A DNA stretch of 33,340 bases from a bacterium (GCA_021813325.1 JAKALA010000049.1:1-33340), one strand, 5' to 3'. Counted from the first letter of the stretch, positions 16,973 to 24,800 are shown. The notes: a model not told the origin generated them from the letters alone. Made by a program: numbers and translations.

Positions 16973-18277
16973 ATGTCTGCGTTAGTTGATAGCCCGGTGT
17001 CCGTCAGCCCCGTGCCTGTCCCGCCCAGGCCGGCCGCCAAGCCGCGCGGGATTTTGCTGGTCGTGGACGATGAGGAAGGGCCGCGGATGTCATTGAAAGT
17101 GATTTTCAAGGACACCTATGAACTGCTGATGGCGGAAGACGGCGTCAGAGCCATTGAACTGGCCCAGCAGCATGATATTGATGTGGCCATTCTGGACATC
17201 CGCATGGCGGGCATGTCCGGCATTGAAGTGCTGGAACGGCTGCGACAGGTGCGGCCGGATATGGAAGCGATCATGATCACGGCGTTTGAGACGACCGACA
17301 CGATCCGCCAGGCGCTTCGCCTGCGCGCCTGTGATTACATCAACAAGCCGTTTGATATCGCCACCATTCGCAACGCGGTCAGCCAGGCCATGCAACGCCG
17401 CGTGCTGGAAAGCCAGGTGCATAGCAGCGCCGACAAAGTGCGCGAGCTGCTTACTGAATTGCAGAACCGCAGCATCGAGGAGCAAATTGCCAAAACGCAC
17501 AAAGACATTTACGCCAGCATTCTGCACGACATCAACGGCCCGCTGACGGTGGTATCCGGCTTTGTGCAGTTATTGAACAAAAAGCTGGGCAATGAGTCGC
17601 GGTTGGAGACGGAAGATCTGGAATTCATCAAGGAACGCCTGCGCATCATCGAGCGGCAGGTGGTCAACTGCATTGAAATTCAGCGGCGCTACCTCGGATT
17701 TCTGCGCCGTCAAGGCAATGACCAGACGCACGCCGGCGTGAACCAGCTTTTGCACGATTTGGAGCAGCTTGTGCGCGTGCATCCCAGCCTGCAGGAAAAT
17801 GAATTCTGCCTGACCCCGCTCGCCGGCGATATTGGCGTCAAGGTCAACGGCACGGACCTGATTCAAATTTTGCTGAACCTTTCGGTCAACGCGTTTCAAT
17901 GCACGCCGTTGCCGCACCGGGTGGAAATTGGAGGCGAAGTGGAAACCGCCACCCTGGACCTCACGGCTTTCAAGGACGGCCCGAACGACCGTTTTCTGAA
18001 CGTCGAAAATATGCACAACGTCGCCCCGCTGGTGAAACTTTGGGTGAGCGATACCGGGCCCGGAATACCGCCGGAAGTGTTGCCGAAAATTTTTCAATCC
18101 TACTTCACCACCAAAGGTCCGAGCCAGGGCACCGGGCTTGGGCTTAATATCGTTCAGCGCTTGATCAAGGAAGGCCACGGCGCTCTGCATGTGCATACCC
18201 AGCGCAATGAGGGCACCACGTTCACCATTTATCTGCCCGGCACATCGCTCGTCAGGGAATCTGGTTCAGCACGCTAA
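16973..18277 (+). CDS. soluble receiver-histidine kinase protein
   Basis: 434 aa with no transmembrane segment. A Pro-rich start (about 25 residues) leads to a receiver domain (about 26-145) with the acidic pair Asp32-Asp33, phosphoacceptor Asp75 in AILDIR, Thr103 and Lys125 in NKPF. A coiled region leads to a HisKA domain with His185 in SILHDINGPL. An ATPase domain follows, with N-box LLNLSVNAFQ, G1 DTGPGIP, F-box FQSYFTTK and G2 GTGLGLNIV. The receiver-first order means the kinase is likely controlled by phosphorylation of its own receiver. It starts 33 bases after cinA. The 3' end overlaps the convergent lipoprotein gene by four bases. Its output partner is not in this window. Confidence 0.92.
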   Translation: MSALVDSPVSVSPVPVPPRPAAKPRGILLVVDDEEGPRMSLKVIFKDTYELLMAEDGVRAIELAQQHDIDVAILDIRMAGMSGIEVLERLRQVRPDMEAIMITAFETTDTIRQALRLRACDYINKPFDIATIRNAVSQAMQRRVLESQVHSSADKVRELLTELQNRSIEEQIAKTHKDIYASILHDINGPLTVVSGFVQLLNKKLGNESRLETEDLEFIKERLRIIERQVVNCIEIQRRYLGFLRRQGNDQTHAGVNQLLHDLEQLVRVHPSLQENEFCLTPLAGDIGVKVNGTDLIQILLNLSVNAFQCTPLPHRVEIGGEVETATLDLTAFKDGPNDRFLNVENMHNVAPLVKLWVSDTGPGIPPEVLPKIFQSYFTTKGPSQGTGLGLNIVQRLIKEGHGALHVHTQRNEGTTFTIYLPGTSLVRESGSAR

Positions 18278-18840
18278 AGCCGGATTACCGTTTGGGATTC
18301 CCCCAAGGCATTCCAGCCAATGAGAACCAGCACCCCGCCCACGATGGTCAGATCCGCCGTCACCGTCAGCGGTGTCCACGCGATCCGCTCCCACCGTCCG
18401 ACCCCGTCATTGTAAACGGGCAGCGCGAACGAACCCAGCGAATGCGAATCTTGGTAAAGGTTGAAACAGCCGATATTGGTCGTGGTGACCGCATAGAAAC
18501 CAGGGGGAAAATTCGTGCCGGATTGGGGCAGGACGGGCACGTGGTTCAGGCACGCCACGGAATTGGTGTTCACAAAGTGCGGCCGCGCATGATTAGCCAG
18601 GGCGCGATGGTTTTGATGCAAGAAATAAGCGCGGGGCTTGGTCTGGTCGCTGCGCTCGCAAAATTCGTCGTAAGCCACCAAAAAATCGTTTTCCCGGTCA
18701 GCGTGGAACAAGCGGAGGTGAGGGTCGCCCGCCGGCTCATTCCATTCATCGAACGTGGATTCCGACCACAATCGGCGGGTCACGCATCCGCCGGTGAGCA
18801 CCGGCAGCAGCAGCCACAATATTAGCAATCGATGGCGCAC
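18274..18840 (-). CDS. putative lipoprotein of unknown function
   Basis: 188 aa. The N-terminus MRHRLLILWLLLPVLTGGC is a lipoprotein signal with lipobox LTGG-Cys19. The mature part has Trp-rich segments (LWSESTFDEWNEP) and several Asn and His residues. A C-terminal hydrophobic stretch (TADLTIVGGVLVLIGWNAL) could be a membrane helix, which is unusual for a lipoprotein. I do not recognise the family. The gene is convergent with the histidine kinase gene and shares its last four bases. It is in line with, but separate from, the LeuC-type gene upstream, whose terminator lies between them. Confidence 0.65.
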   Translation of the reverse strand: MRHRLLILWLLLPVLTGGCVTRRLWSESTFDEWNEPAGDPHLRLFHADRENDFLVAYDEFCERSDQTKPRAYFLHQNHRALANHARPHFVNTNSVACLNHVPVLPQSGTNFPPGFYAVTTTNIGCFNLYQDSHSLGSFALPVYNDGVGRWERIAWTPLTVTADLTIVGGVLVLIGWNALGESQTVIRL

Positions 18841-18889
18841 AAGCAGAGCCTGCGCCGGTCAAGGGCAGTTGCAAGTAAAAACCCCGCGA

Positions 18890-18919
18890 AAAGAAAACCC
18901 CGGCAAAAAATTGCCGGGG
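18890..18919 (-). terminator. intrinsic terminator after the LeuC-type gene
   Basis: A 9-bp perfect stem (18898-18906 with 18911-18919) closes a 4-base loop. On the minus strand it is followed by TTTTCTTTT. It lies 29 bases past the stop of the LeuC-type gene. Confidence 0.88.
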
Positions 18920-18947
18920 CTGGACGGTTCAAAAATGACGACTGTGC

Positions 18948-20324
18948 TTAGTTTCCCACAAACTCGCGCGGGTCGGTCACCTTGCCGGTCAAGGCGCTGG
19001 CCGCCACCGTCGCGGGAGAGGCGAGGAACACTTTTGATTCCTTATCGCCCATGCGACCGGGGAAATTTCGGTTCGTGGCGCTGATGCAATTGATGCCGGA
19101 TTTGTTGATGCGGCCAAACGTATCCACCGGGCCGCCCAAACATGCGGCGCAACCGGCGTTTTCCGTCATCTGCACGCCGGCATTCACCATGATATCCCAG
19201 ATCGTTTCGTTGCCCCAATAAGTCGTCTGCAAATCACGGACGATCTCGGGCGTGGCCGGCACGCCAAAGGTGTCGATGACCACTTTTTTGCCGCGCAACA
19301 CGCGGGCGAATTCCACGAAGTCGCTGGTCTTGCCGCCGGTGCAGGAACCGACATACGCGCGATCCAATTTCATGTTGCCCATTTCCTTGGCCTTCTTGCG
19401 CTGGCCCGGATCGGGATGGCACGCCACGGTTGGTTCCAGCTTGCTCAAGTCCACCACGAGTTCGTAAACGAACTTCTGGTCCTTGTCCGGTTCGACCGGC
19501 TGATAGGCCGCTTTCGTTCCGTTCAATTTCACCCGCGCATCCACGTATTCCGCCGTGCGGGAATCGAATTCAAAAATGCCGTTCTTGCCGCCGGCCTCAA
19601 TGGCCATGTTGGCAATCGTCATACGATCGTCCATGCTCAGGCTGTTGGCGCCGGGACCGTCGAATTGCATCGCGCGATACGTCGCGCCGTCAAAGCCGAT
19701 TTCGCCGATGCAATGGAGGATGATGTCCTTCGCCATGACGCCGCGCTGCAATTTGCCTTCCAAGCGGAAGTGCATCGTCTCCGGCACCTTGATGAGCAAT
19801 TTGCCCGTGCCCATCACAAAGCCGGCGTCGGTGTTGCCAATGCCGGTGGCGAACTGGTTGAACGCGCCCGCCATGCAGGTGTGCGAATCCGTGCCGAACA
19901 ACACTTCGCCGGGACGCGTATGGCCTTTGGCCGGCAACGCCGCGTGACAGACACCCGCGTAACGGGAGCCGTATTGGCGCTTCATGTTGCCTTTCGCCAC
20001 GTCAAACGTCCAATGACCTTTCGGATCGTCAATGACGTCGTAGAAATACGGCAATCCCTGTTCGCCGGCGAACTCGCGGAGAATGTCCACGTTGCGGTTG
20101 GACTTGGAATCGGCGGTGAAAATATAGTGGTCGGGAATGATGACGATTTTATTTTTGTCCCAGACCTTGGCGTCCTTGCCGAACTCGCGTTTGAACACAC
20201 CTATTGTGCCCGGACCGCAGACATCGTGCGTCATGAGCACGTCCGCGTTCACCCAGATATTGTCGCCGGCCTGCACGCTGGCCTTGCCGGCCGCGCGGGC
20301 GAGGAGTTTTTCTGTCAACGTCAT
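18948..20324 (-). CDS. aconitase-family hydro-lyase, probable 3-isopropylmalate dehydratase large subunit
   Basis: 458 aa from the ATG giving MTLTEKLLARAAG, the usual LeuC N-terminus. The open frame runs 306 bases further upstream, into transposase remnant DNA. The [4Fe-4S] cysteines are Cys328 (YVGSCTGGK) and Cys392/Cys395 (GCAACLGGP). Other family motifs are FGTDSHT (143-149), KLLIKVPETMHF and GPGANSLSMDDRMTIANMAIE. The large subunit works with LeuD in leucine synthesis, but leuD is not adjacent; homoaconitase is an alternative. Between DHYIF...YFYDV and GVCHAALP there is a stretch of about 25 residues (roughly 97-122) that I do not expect in standard LeuC, where these motifs are nearly adjacent. 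It is a single gene with its own terminator. Confidence 0.85.
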   Translation of the reverse strand: MTLTEKLLARAAGKASVQAGDNIWVNADVLMTHDVCGPGTIGVFKREFGKDAKVWDKNKIVIIPDHYIFTADSKSNRNVDILREFAGEQGLPYFYDVIDDPKGHWTFDVAKGNMKRQYGSRYAGVCHAALPAKGHTRPGEVLFGTDSHTCMAGAFNQFATGIGNTDAGFVMGTGKLLIKVPETMHFRLEGKLQRGVMAKDIILHCIGEIGFDGATYRAMQFDGPGANSLSMDDRMTIANMAIEAGGKNGIFEFDSRTAEYVDARVKLNGTKAAYQPVEPDKDQKFVYELVVDLSKLEPTVACHPDPGQRKKAKEMGNMKLDRAYVGSCTGGKTSDFVEFARVLRGKKVVIDTFGVPATPEIVRDLQTTYWGNETIWDIMVNAGVQMTENAGCAACLGGPVDTFGRINKSGINCISATNRNFPGRMGDKESKVFLASPATVAASALTGKVTDPREFVGN

Positions 20325-20449
20325 AAGGCCCGCAAAGTAGCCGATAATCAGGGCAAGTTCAACTACGCGTTGGGGACGGAAAAGACATTGAGCTTTTGGT
20401 TCCCCGCTATTTTCGGTGGAATCTGGGAAGTGCTTGGATAGGCTTGAGT

Positions 20450-20712
20450 GGATGGTGCCGGTGGGTGCGCTGGGTGGCTCGCTTTTACAAGGCAGCCTCT
20501 TTGGCTCGATGGTGAAGCTGGCGCAAATGATCGAACGCCATCTGGCCGGCATCCTGGCGCACTGGAAACGGGGCCTGACCAATGCGTTTATGGAAGGCTT
20601 AAACAGCGTCTTCAGCGCCACCAAACGCAAAGCGCGCGGCTACCGTTCCACCACCCATCTCATCACCATGCTTTACTTCACCGCAGGCAAGCTTCGCCTG
20701 CCCCAACTCTAA
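20450..20712 (+). pseudogene. ISL3-family transposase, C-terminal remnant
   Basis: About 87 residues survive: MIERHLAGILAHW, then GLTNAFMEGLNSVFSATKRKARGYRS, then the ending MLYFTAGKLRLPQL. This is the C-terminal end of ISL3-type DDE transposases, including the last acidic region (MEGLNS). Full-length relatives are over 400 residues. The zinc-binding N-terminus and most of the catalytic core are missing. No terminal repeats were recognised. The remnant begins about 125 bases upstream of the LeuC-type start, so an old insertion may have reshaped that promoter region. Confidence 0.75.
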
Positions 20713-20731
20713 CTCCACCGAAAACAGCCGG

Positions 20732-20908
20732 GAACCAGATTCCGCAATGGAAACCGCGAAATAACGCGGAATACGCGAACCGGCCAGGGTTTCGGAACCA
20801 TTCCCCCATTCCCCGGCTGGATGAAGGGATTTGGCGATCTCACAAACTCGCTTTGACCTTGGTTTTCGCGGGGTTCGCGGTTTATCCCAACCGCGGAATT
20901 TGGGTTCA
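20732..20908. repeat. intergenic inverted-repeat element, copy B
   Basis: The left arm contains AACCAGATTCCGCAATGG, AAACCGCGAA and ATACGCGAA. The right arm contains its reverse complement, ending TTCGCGGTTTATCCCAACCGCGGAATTTGGGTTCA in pieces. The middle differs from copies A and C. It lies between the end of the transposase remnant and the end of metF. Confidence 0.72.
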
Positions 20909-20982
20909 TCTGTCATAGGTCCCGGTGCGCCAGCTTTCGTTTCTTCGGATCCTTCCGCCAACGCCGCGCCCGCTCAATATCT

Positions 20983-21894
20983 TCAATGCGATCCCCGTTC
21001 TTCGGGCGCGGCTAACCCTAAGTTGGTCAAGACTTCCAAGGTGGAATACGCCTTGTTTAGCGTGTAGAAATGCAGCCCGGGAACGCCGGCTCGCAACAGC
21101 GCGTCGCATTGCTCGGTGGCGTATTCAATGCCGAACTGGAGCGCCGCTTCGTCGTTGGCGCCGATGGCATCCAGTTTTTGCCGCAGGGCGGGCGGAATTT
21201 TAGCGCCACAGAGCTGGGTGAATTTCGTGATCTGCGTGGCGCTGACGATGGCAATGACGCCCGGCACAATGGGCACTCGCACGCCCAGCTTGCCCGTCAC
21301 GTAATCCCGAAATTCAAAAAAATCGGCGTTATCAAAAAACAGCTGGGTCAGCACATAATCCGCCCCTGCAGCCACTTTGGCTTGGAGATGCTCCCAATCC
21401 GCTTGTTTGCCGGCGGCGCAGGCAATGTGACCCTCCGGAAAACCCGCCACGCCGATGGAAAAATCGCCCTTTTCGCGGATAAACCGCACCAGTTGCGAAG
21501 AGTATTCAAATCCGCCCGCCGTCGGTTTGAATTCGCCGCCGCCGGGCGGGTCGCCCCGCAGCGCGAGAATATTTTTACAGTTCAGGGCATGGATTTTTTC
21601 CAACAGGGCGCCGACTTCTTCGCGGGTGTGGTTGACGCAGGTCAGATGGGCCAGCGCTGTGAGGCCGTGGTTGCGCTGGATTTGGTCCACCAGCATCAAT
21701 GTTTTATCGCGGGTGCTGCCGCCGGCGCCGTAAGTGACGGAGCAGAAGTCGGGACGCGCGGCCAGCAGGGCCGGGATTTGCTTTTCCAACAGGCTGCGCT
21801 CGCCTTCCCCGGTTTTGGGCGGAAAGAATTCCAGGGAAATGATCGGCCGCCCGGATGGCGGCTTGCCGGCGTAAATGTCGCGGATGAATTGCAT
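20983..21894 (-). CDS. metF: methylenetetrahydrofolate reductase
   Basis: 303 aa from an ATG giving MQFIRDIYAG; a TTG six codons upstream is a less likely start. MetF reduces 5,10-methylene-THF to 5-methyl-THF with FAD and NAD(P)H, feeding methionine synthesis. Motifs are the catalytic Glu22 in SLEFFPPKTGEGE, FCSVTYGAGGSTRDKT, the FAD-site Asp115 in ALRGDPP, and the substrate region TQLFFDN. The length is normal (E. coli 296). It stands alone on the minus strand: the upstream binding-protein gene has its own terminator. No SAM riboswitch was recognised in the roughly 140-base upstream region. Confidence 0.95.
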   Translation of the reverse strand: MQFIRDIYAGKPPSGRPIISLEFFPPKTGEGERSLLEKQIPALLAARPDFCSVTYGAGGSTRDKTLMLVDQIQRNHGLTALAHLTCVNHTREEVGALLEKIHALNCKNILALRGDPPGGGEFKPTAGGFEYSSQLVRFIREKGDFSIGVAGFPEGHIACAAGKQADWEHLQAKVAAGADYVLTQLFFDNADFFEFRDYVTGKLGVRVPIVPGVIAIVSATQITKFTQLCGAKIPPALRQKLDAIGANDEAALQFGIEYATEQCDALLRAGVPGLHFYTLNKAYSTLEVLTNLGLAAPEERGSH

Positions 21895-21930
21895 CGAAAA
21901 CGGATTATGCAAAAAGTTCGCCGGTGTGAA

Positions 21931-21967
21931 AACAAAAAGCCCCTTTCAGCAGGCCACTGAAAGAGGC
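21931..21967 (-). terminator. intrinsic terminator after the binding-protein gene
   Basis: An 11-bp stem with one G-T wobble (arms 21939-21949 and 21957-21967) closes a 7-base loop. It is followed on the minus strand by TTTTTGTTTTC. It ends the unit of the receptor and binding protein just before metF. Confidence 0.88.
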
Positions 21968-22036
21968 GGGAAGTTTTAAATGGCGGGGATTGTTCCGGGC
22001 GGATTTTCGTCTCGAAACCAGGCCCCAACCCGCGGG

Positions 22037-22828
22037 TTATTGAACCGGCGTAATGTTATATTTGGCCAGAATCTGGGCGTATTCCGGCGTTTTTTTGAAT
22101 TCTTTGAGGGTGTCGCTGATCTTGGCCGCCACCTCGGCGGCATTGGCCAGCTTGGGACTTACCGCCAGATACACCGGCAGGGGTTTCCCGGAAGAGCCGG
22201 CAAAGCGGATTTTGTCGGCCATGCCCAGGGTCTTGGCGTGCAACATTACCACCGAGCGGTCATCCAACAACAGCGTGATGCGTCCGGCCACCAGTTTCTT
22301 GATGCTGGTTTCAATGGGAATTTCACCGGTGGAAAAGGAAACTTTGGATTCGTCCTTGCTGTATTTTTTGATGTAATTGTCCATTTCGTCGCCATAGACA
22401 TAGTCTTGGATGACGCCCAGGGACTGGCCGTCCAACGAGGATACGCCCTTGAATTCCCAACTGGAGGATTTGACCGTGAAGAAATCCATGGTGGTGTAGG
22501 CGAACGGTTCGGCGCATTCGATCAAGCCTTCCTCTTTCACCTGGCTGTCCAGCACGGCGAGGAGCAAATCCGCTTTGCCTGCTTTGACATCCGCGACGGC
22601 GCGGGTCCACGGAATCAACTCGTATTTGACGGAGTAGCCGGCTTTGGCGATGACCGCCTTGGCGATTTCGGTCATGTAACCCGGGGTCGCCCCTTCCTGA
22701 TCGGTGAAGGGCGCCCAATTGTCGGCCAGCATGGTGAGGGTTTGGGCGTGCGACAGGGTGGCGCCGGAGAGGAGCGCCAGCGAGCAAGCCAGGGTTTTCA
22801 GTTTCTGACTAATGAGGGTGGTTTTCAT
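22037..22828 (-). CDS. periplasmic solute-binding protein, family 3
   Basis: 263 aa with a signal peptide likely cut after SHA (residue 28). The mature protein begins QTLTMLADNWAPFTDQEGATPGYMTEIAKAVIAKAGY and shows the SBP_bac_3 pattern: KADLLLAVLD, FAYTTMDFF, then a hinge and SIKKLVAGRITLLLDDRSV. Family members bind amino acids or similar small molecules and deliver them to ABC transporters or sensors. No permease or ATPase gene is adjacent. It lies 77 bases downstream of the chemoreceptor gene on the same strand and before a terminator, so it may serve as that receptor's ligand-binding partner (inference). The ligand is unknown. Confidence 0.88.
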   Translation of the reverse strand: MKTTLISQKLKTLACSLALLSGATLSHAQTLTMLADNWAPFTDQEGATPGYMTEIAKAVIAKAGYSVKYELIPWTRAVADVKAGKADLLLAVLDSQVKEEGLIECAEPFAYTTMDFFTVKSSSWEFKGVSSLDGQSLGVIQDYVYGDEMDNYIKKYSKDESKVSFSTGEIPIETSIKKLVAGRITLLLDDRSVVMLHAKTLGMADKIRFAGSSGKPLPVYLAVSPKLANAAEVAAKISDTLKEFKKTPEYAQILAKYNITPVQ

Positions 22829-22905
22829 AACAATGACGGATTGGGGATTAGGTGGTGATTCAGTTCTGACGGTGGTTGTGTTTCTGCGCCGGATAGTTCC
22901 GGTGA

Positions 22906-24390
22906 TTAGTTGGCGCGGCTGCCCATGAAGGCCGCGGGTTGAGCCGCTGACGCGACCGGTTTTCCATTGAAATGCCGGGGCGCGGCCATGGCCTCGCGGT
23001 CGTGAGATGGCGCGGCCGGATAACTGGCCGGTTGGTGGCCGTGGTTGAAATGGGAATCCGCGTTGCTTTGGCCCAACATGCCGACCAGCAGATCCACCAC
23101 TTCCTTGAGGGCGTTGGTTTCGGCTTGTAATTCCGTCGAGGCGCTGGCGCTTTCCTCGGCCCGGGCGGCATTGGACTGGGTGACCTGGGTCATTTGGGAA
23201 ACCGCCGTGGTGATTTGATTGATGCCCAGGCTTTGTTCGCGGCTGGCGGAGGCAATTTGAACGACCAATTCATCGACTTGATGGGTGCGCTGGGCCAGTT
23301 CCTGCAAGCTGGCGGCCACTTTGGTGTTCAGGGTCACGCCCAGTTCGCTTTTTTGGATGCTGTCCTCGATTTTTTCCGCCGTTTCCCGCGCGGCATTGGA
23401 ACAGCGTTGGGCCAGGTTGCGCACCTCGTCGGCCACCACGGCAAAGCCCATGCCCGCCTCGCCGGCCCGCGCGGCTTCCACCGCCGCATTCAGGGCGAGG
23501 ATGTTGGTTTGAAACGCGATTTCATCAATGGTCTTGATAATCTTGGCAATGTTGGCGCTGGAAGATTTGATGTCATCCATCGCCTTGGCCATGGCCGCCA
23601 TATCGGTGGTGCCGCTGTCGGCCACGCTCCGGGCGGACCCGGTCAGTTCCTTGGCGCGCTGGGCGTTCTCGGCATTGGATTTGGTGGTGCTGGCAATTTC
23701 CTCCAGGGATGCGCTGGTCTCTTCCTCCGAAGCGGCCTGCTTGCTCGCGCCGTCCGCCAGGTTCTGATTGTTGCTGGTGATGACCAGCGTCGAATTGGTC
23801 AGCTTTTGGGAACCATCAAGCAAATCGGTAATCACCTGTTTCAAGGGCCGCACCAAATTGCGGTTCATCGTCAACCACAAGGCCGCGACGAGGCAGAAAT
23901 TCACGGCCAAACACTCAATCACCTTGTTGAGCAGGGTGGCGCGCAACTGTTTACGCAGGCCTTTTTCGGTGAGGTTGATGGTGGCCATGCCGATGGGCTT
24001 GCCTTCATGATCAATCTCGCGTGTCTGGAACAGGTCGCTGGCCGCCACCGAATTGGTGCCAAATACGATTTTGCCGGCCGCGTCGCGGTCCACCGTGAGC
24101 GCGATGTCGAGATGTTGTTTGTCCTGGCCTTGCTGGATCGTGACGCTGGCCAGATCGGCATCGTTCATTTCCGCCGCCAACACGGCTTGCAGTTGGGTGT
24201 TGTCCATGCCCCACAAGGCGGCTCCGGCGCTTTGGGTCACCCGTTCCATCACTTGAATCGACTTTTTTTGGAGATCCTGATGCAAGTCACGCGACTGAAG
24301 GTAATACTCGCAAGCACTGCACAACACCATGATGCCCGTGGTGCTGATCACGCTGATCAACACGGTTCGCTGGATGGATGATAGTTTCAT
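22906..24390 (-). CDS. methyl-accepting chemotaxis protein
   Basis: 494 aa from the ATG giving [10 protein letters not shown]; an in-frame ATG at 24432 directly after GGGGCGG would add 14 residues. TM1 spans about 8-27, a periplasmic sensor about 28-156, and TM2 about 157-175. Only a short, poorly conserved HAMP-like stretch follows. The long coiled-coil signalling domain has its hairpin tip at [23 protein letters not shown] / [15 protein letters not shown] (about 288-329). The C-terminal 60 residues are low complexity (His/Pro/Ala) and lack an obvious CheR pentapeptide. It couples a periplasmic signal to CheA/CheW. A near-consensus sigma-28 promoter lies upstream and an orphan binding-protein gene follows. 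Confidence 0.94.
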   Translation of the reverse strand: MKLSSIQRTVLISVISTTGIMVLCSACEYYLQSRDLHQDLQKKSIQVMERVTQSAGAALWGMDNTQLQAVLAAEMNDADLASVTIQQGQDKQHLDIALTVDRDAAGKIVFGTNSVAASDLFQTREIDHEGKPIGMATINLTEKGLRKQLRATLLNKVIECLAVNFCLVAALWLTMNRNLVRPLKQVITDLLDGSQKLTNSTLVITSNNQNLADGASKQAASEEETSASLEEIASTTKSNAENAQRAKELTGSARSVADSGTTDMAAMAKAMDDIKSSSANIAKIIKTIDEIAFQTNILALNAAVEAARAGEAGMGFAVVADEVRNLAQRCSNAARETAEKIEDSIQKSELGVTLNTKVAASLQELAQRTHQVDELVVQIASASREQSLGINQITTAVSQMTQVTQSNAARAEESASASTELQAETNALKEVVDLLVGMLGQSNADSHFNHGHQPASYPAAPSHDREAMAAPRHFNGKPVASAAQPAAFMGSRAN

Positions 24391-24449
24391 AGATGCATTC
24401 AGGCATCCGGGCGGATGAATGTGGTTTTTCATCCGCCCCGATGTCCCAT

Positions 24450-24464
24450 GCAGGCGTTGCCTGC
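24450..24464 (-). other. hairpin in the chemoreceptor leader
   Basis: GCAGGC-GTT-GCCTGC, a perfect 6-bp stem with a 3-base loop. It sits at or just after the expected transcription start of the sigma-28-like promoter and 18 bases before the upstream alternative ATG. The role is unknown. Confidence 0.5.
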
Positions 24465-24472
24465 TAACACGG

Positions 24473-24499
24473 CTATCGGCTGAAAGGCGGACAACTTTA
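24473..24499 (-). promoter_or_regulatory. sigma-28 (FliA)-type promoter for the chemoreceptor
   Basis: On the minus strand, TAAA (24499-24496), a 15-base spacer and GCCGATAG (24480-24473). The FliA consensus is TAAA-N15-GCCGATAA, so 11 of 12 positions match with exact spacing. It lies about 80 bases upstream of the preferred receptor start. Chemoreceptors are classical late flagellar genes, which supports the call. Confidence 0.78.
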
Positions 24500-24570
24500 C
24501 ATTTTTTGGCAAACTAATGTGACGCTTCGCCGCCAGCCTCGGGACCAAACGGTTTTCACCAGCCAGGCCG

Positions 24571-24743
24571 TTGAACCCAAAAGCCGCAGTTGGAACCGCG
24601 AAACACCCCAAACACGCGAACAGGCAATGACTTCCCCAAAGACCGGCTTTCGCCGATGGGGTGAAAGCCGGATTTTTTAGAGTCCGCGCTTTTTCGCATA
24701 TTTTGCGTATTTCGCGGTTTCCATTGCGGAATCTAGGTTTATA
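24571..24743. repeat. intergenic inverted-repeat element, copy C
   Basis: A 173-bp element. The left arm starts TTGAACCC, then CGCAGTTGG and AACCGCGAAAC, ending ACACGCGAA. The right arm is the near reverse complement (TTTTGCGTATTTCGCGG, TTTCCATTGCGG, ATCTAGGTTTATA). The centre holds an additional inverted repeat around GGCTTTCGCC/GAAAGCC. It fills much of the 463-base gap between the chemoreceptor start and the porin; I see no gene in that gap. Confidence 0.74.
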
Positions 24744-24800
24744 CCGCGCCGTTCAGAGTGGCAGAAATGGAGCTGTCGAACGGAGGTGCAAGGGGTGCCG

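Noticed and set aside
19416-20441. Open frame of 341 codons on the plus strand
   Set aside because: It is antisense to the LeuC-type gene, whose product has all family motifs. The antisense protein is His/Arg/Val-rich without any recognisable domain, a typical shadow in GC-rich DNA.
20325-20630. N-terminal extension of the LeuC-type protein by 102 residues
   Set aside because: The extension is translated from the reverse strand of a transposase remnant and is unlike any aconitase-family N-terminus, while the ATG at 20324 gives the standard start.
21070-21960. Open frame of 296 codons on the plus strand
   Set aside because: It is antisense to metF; no domain recognised.
21895-22036. SAM riboswitch or other leader element for metF
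   Set aside because: The only structure seen is the terminator of the upstream binding-protein gene; none of the conserved SAM riboswitch motifs was recognised.
23194-24381. Open frame of 395 codons on the plus strand
   Set aside because: It is antisense to the chemotaxis receptor; the Gly/His-rich product shows no domain.
24391-24480. Cyclic-di-GMP riboswitch upstream of the chemoreceptor
   Set aside because: The leader is too short after the sigma-28-like start and lacks the conserved GEMM core; only one small hairpin is present.
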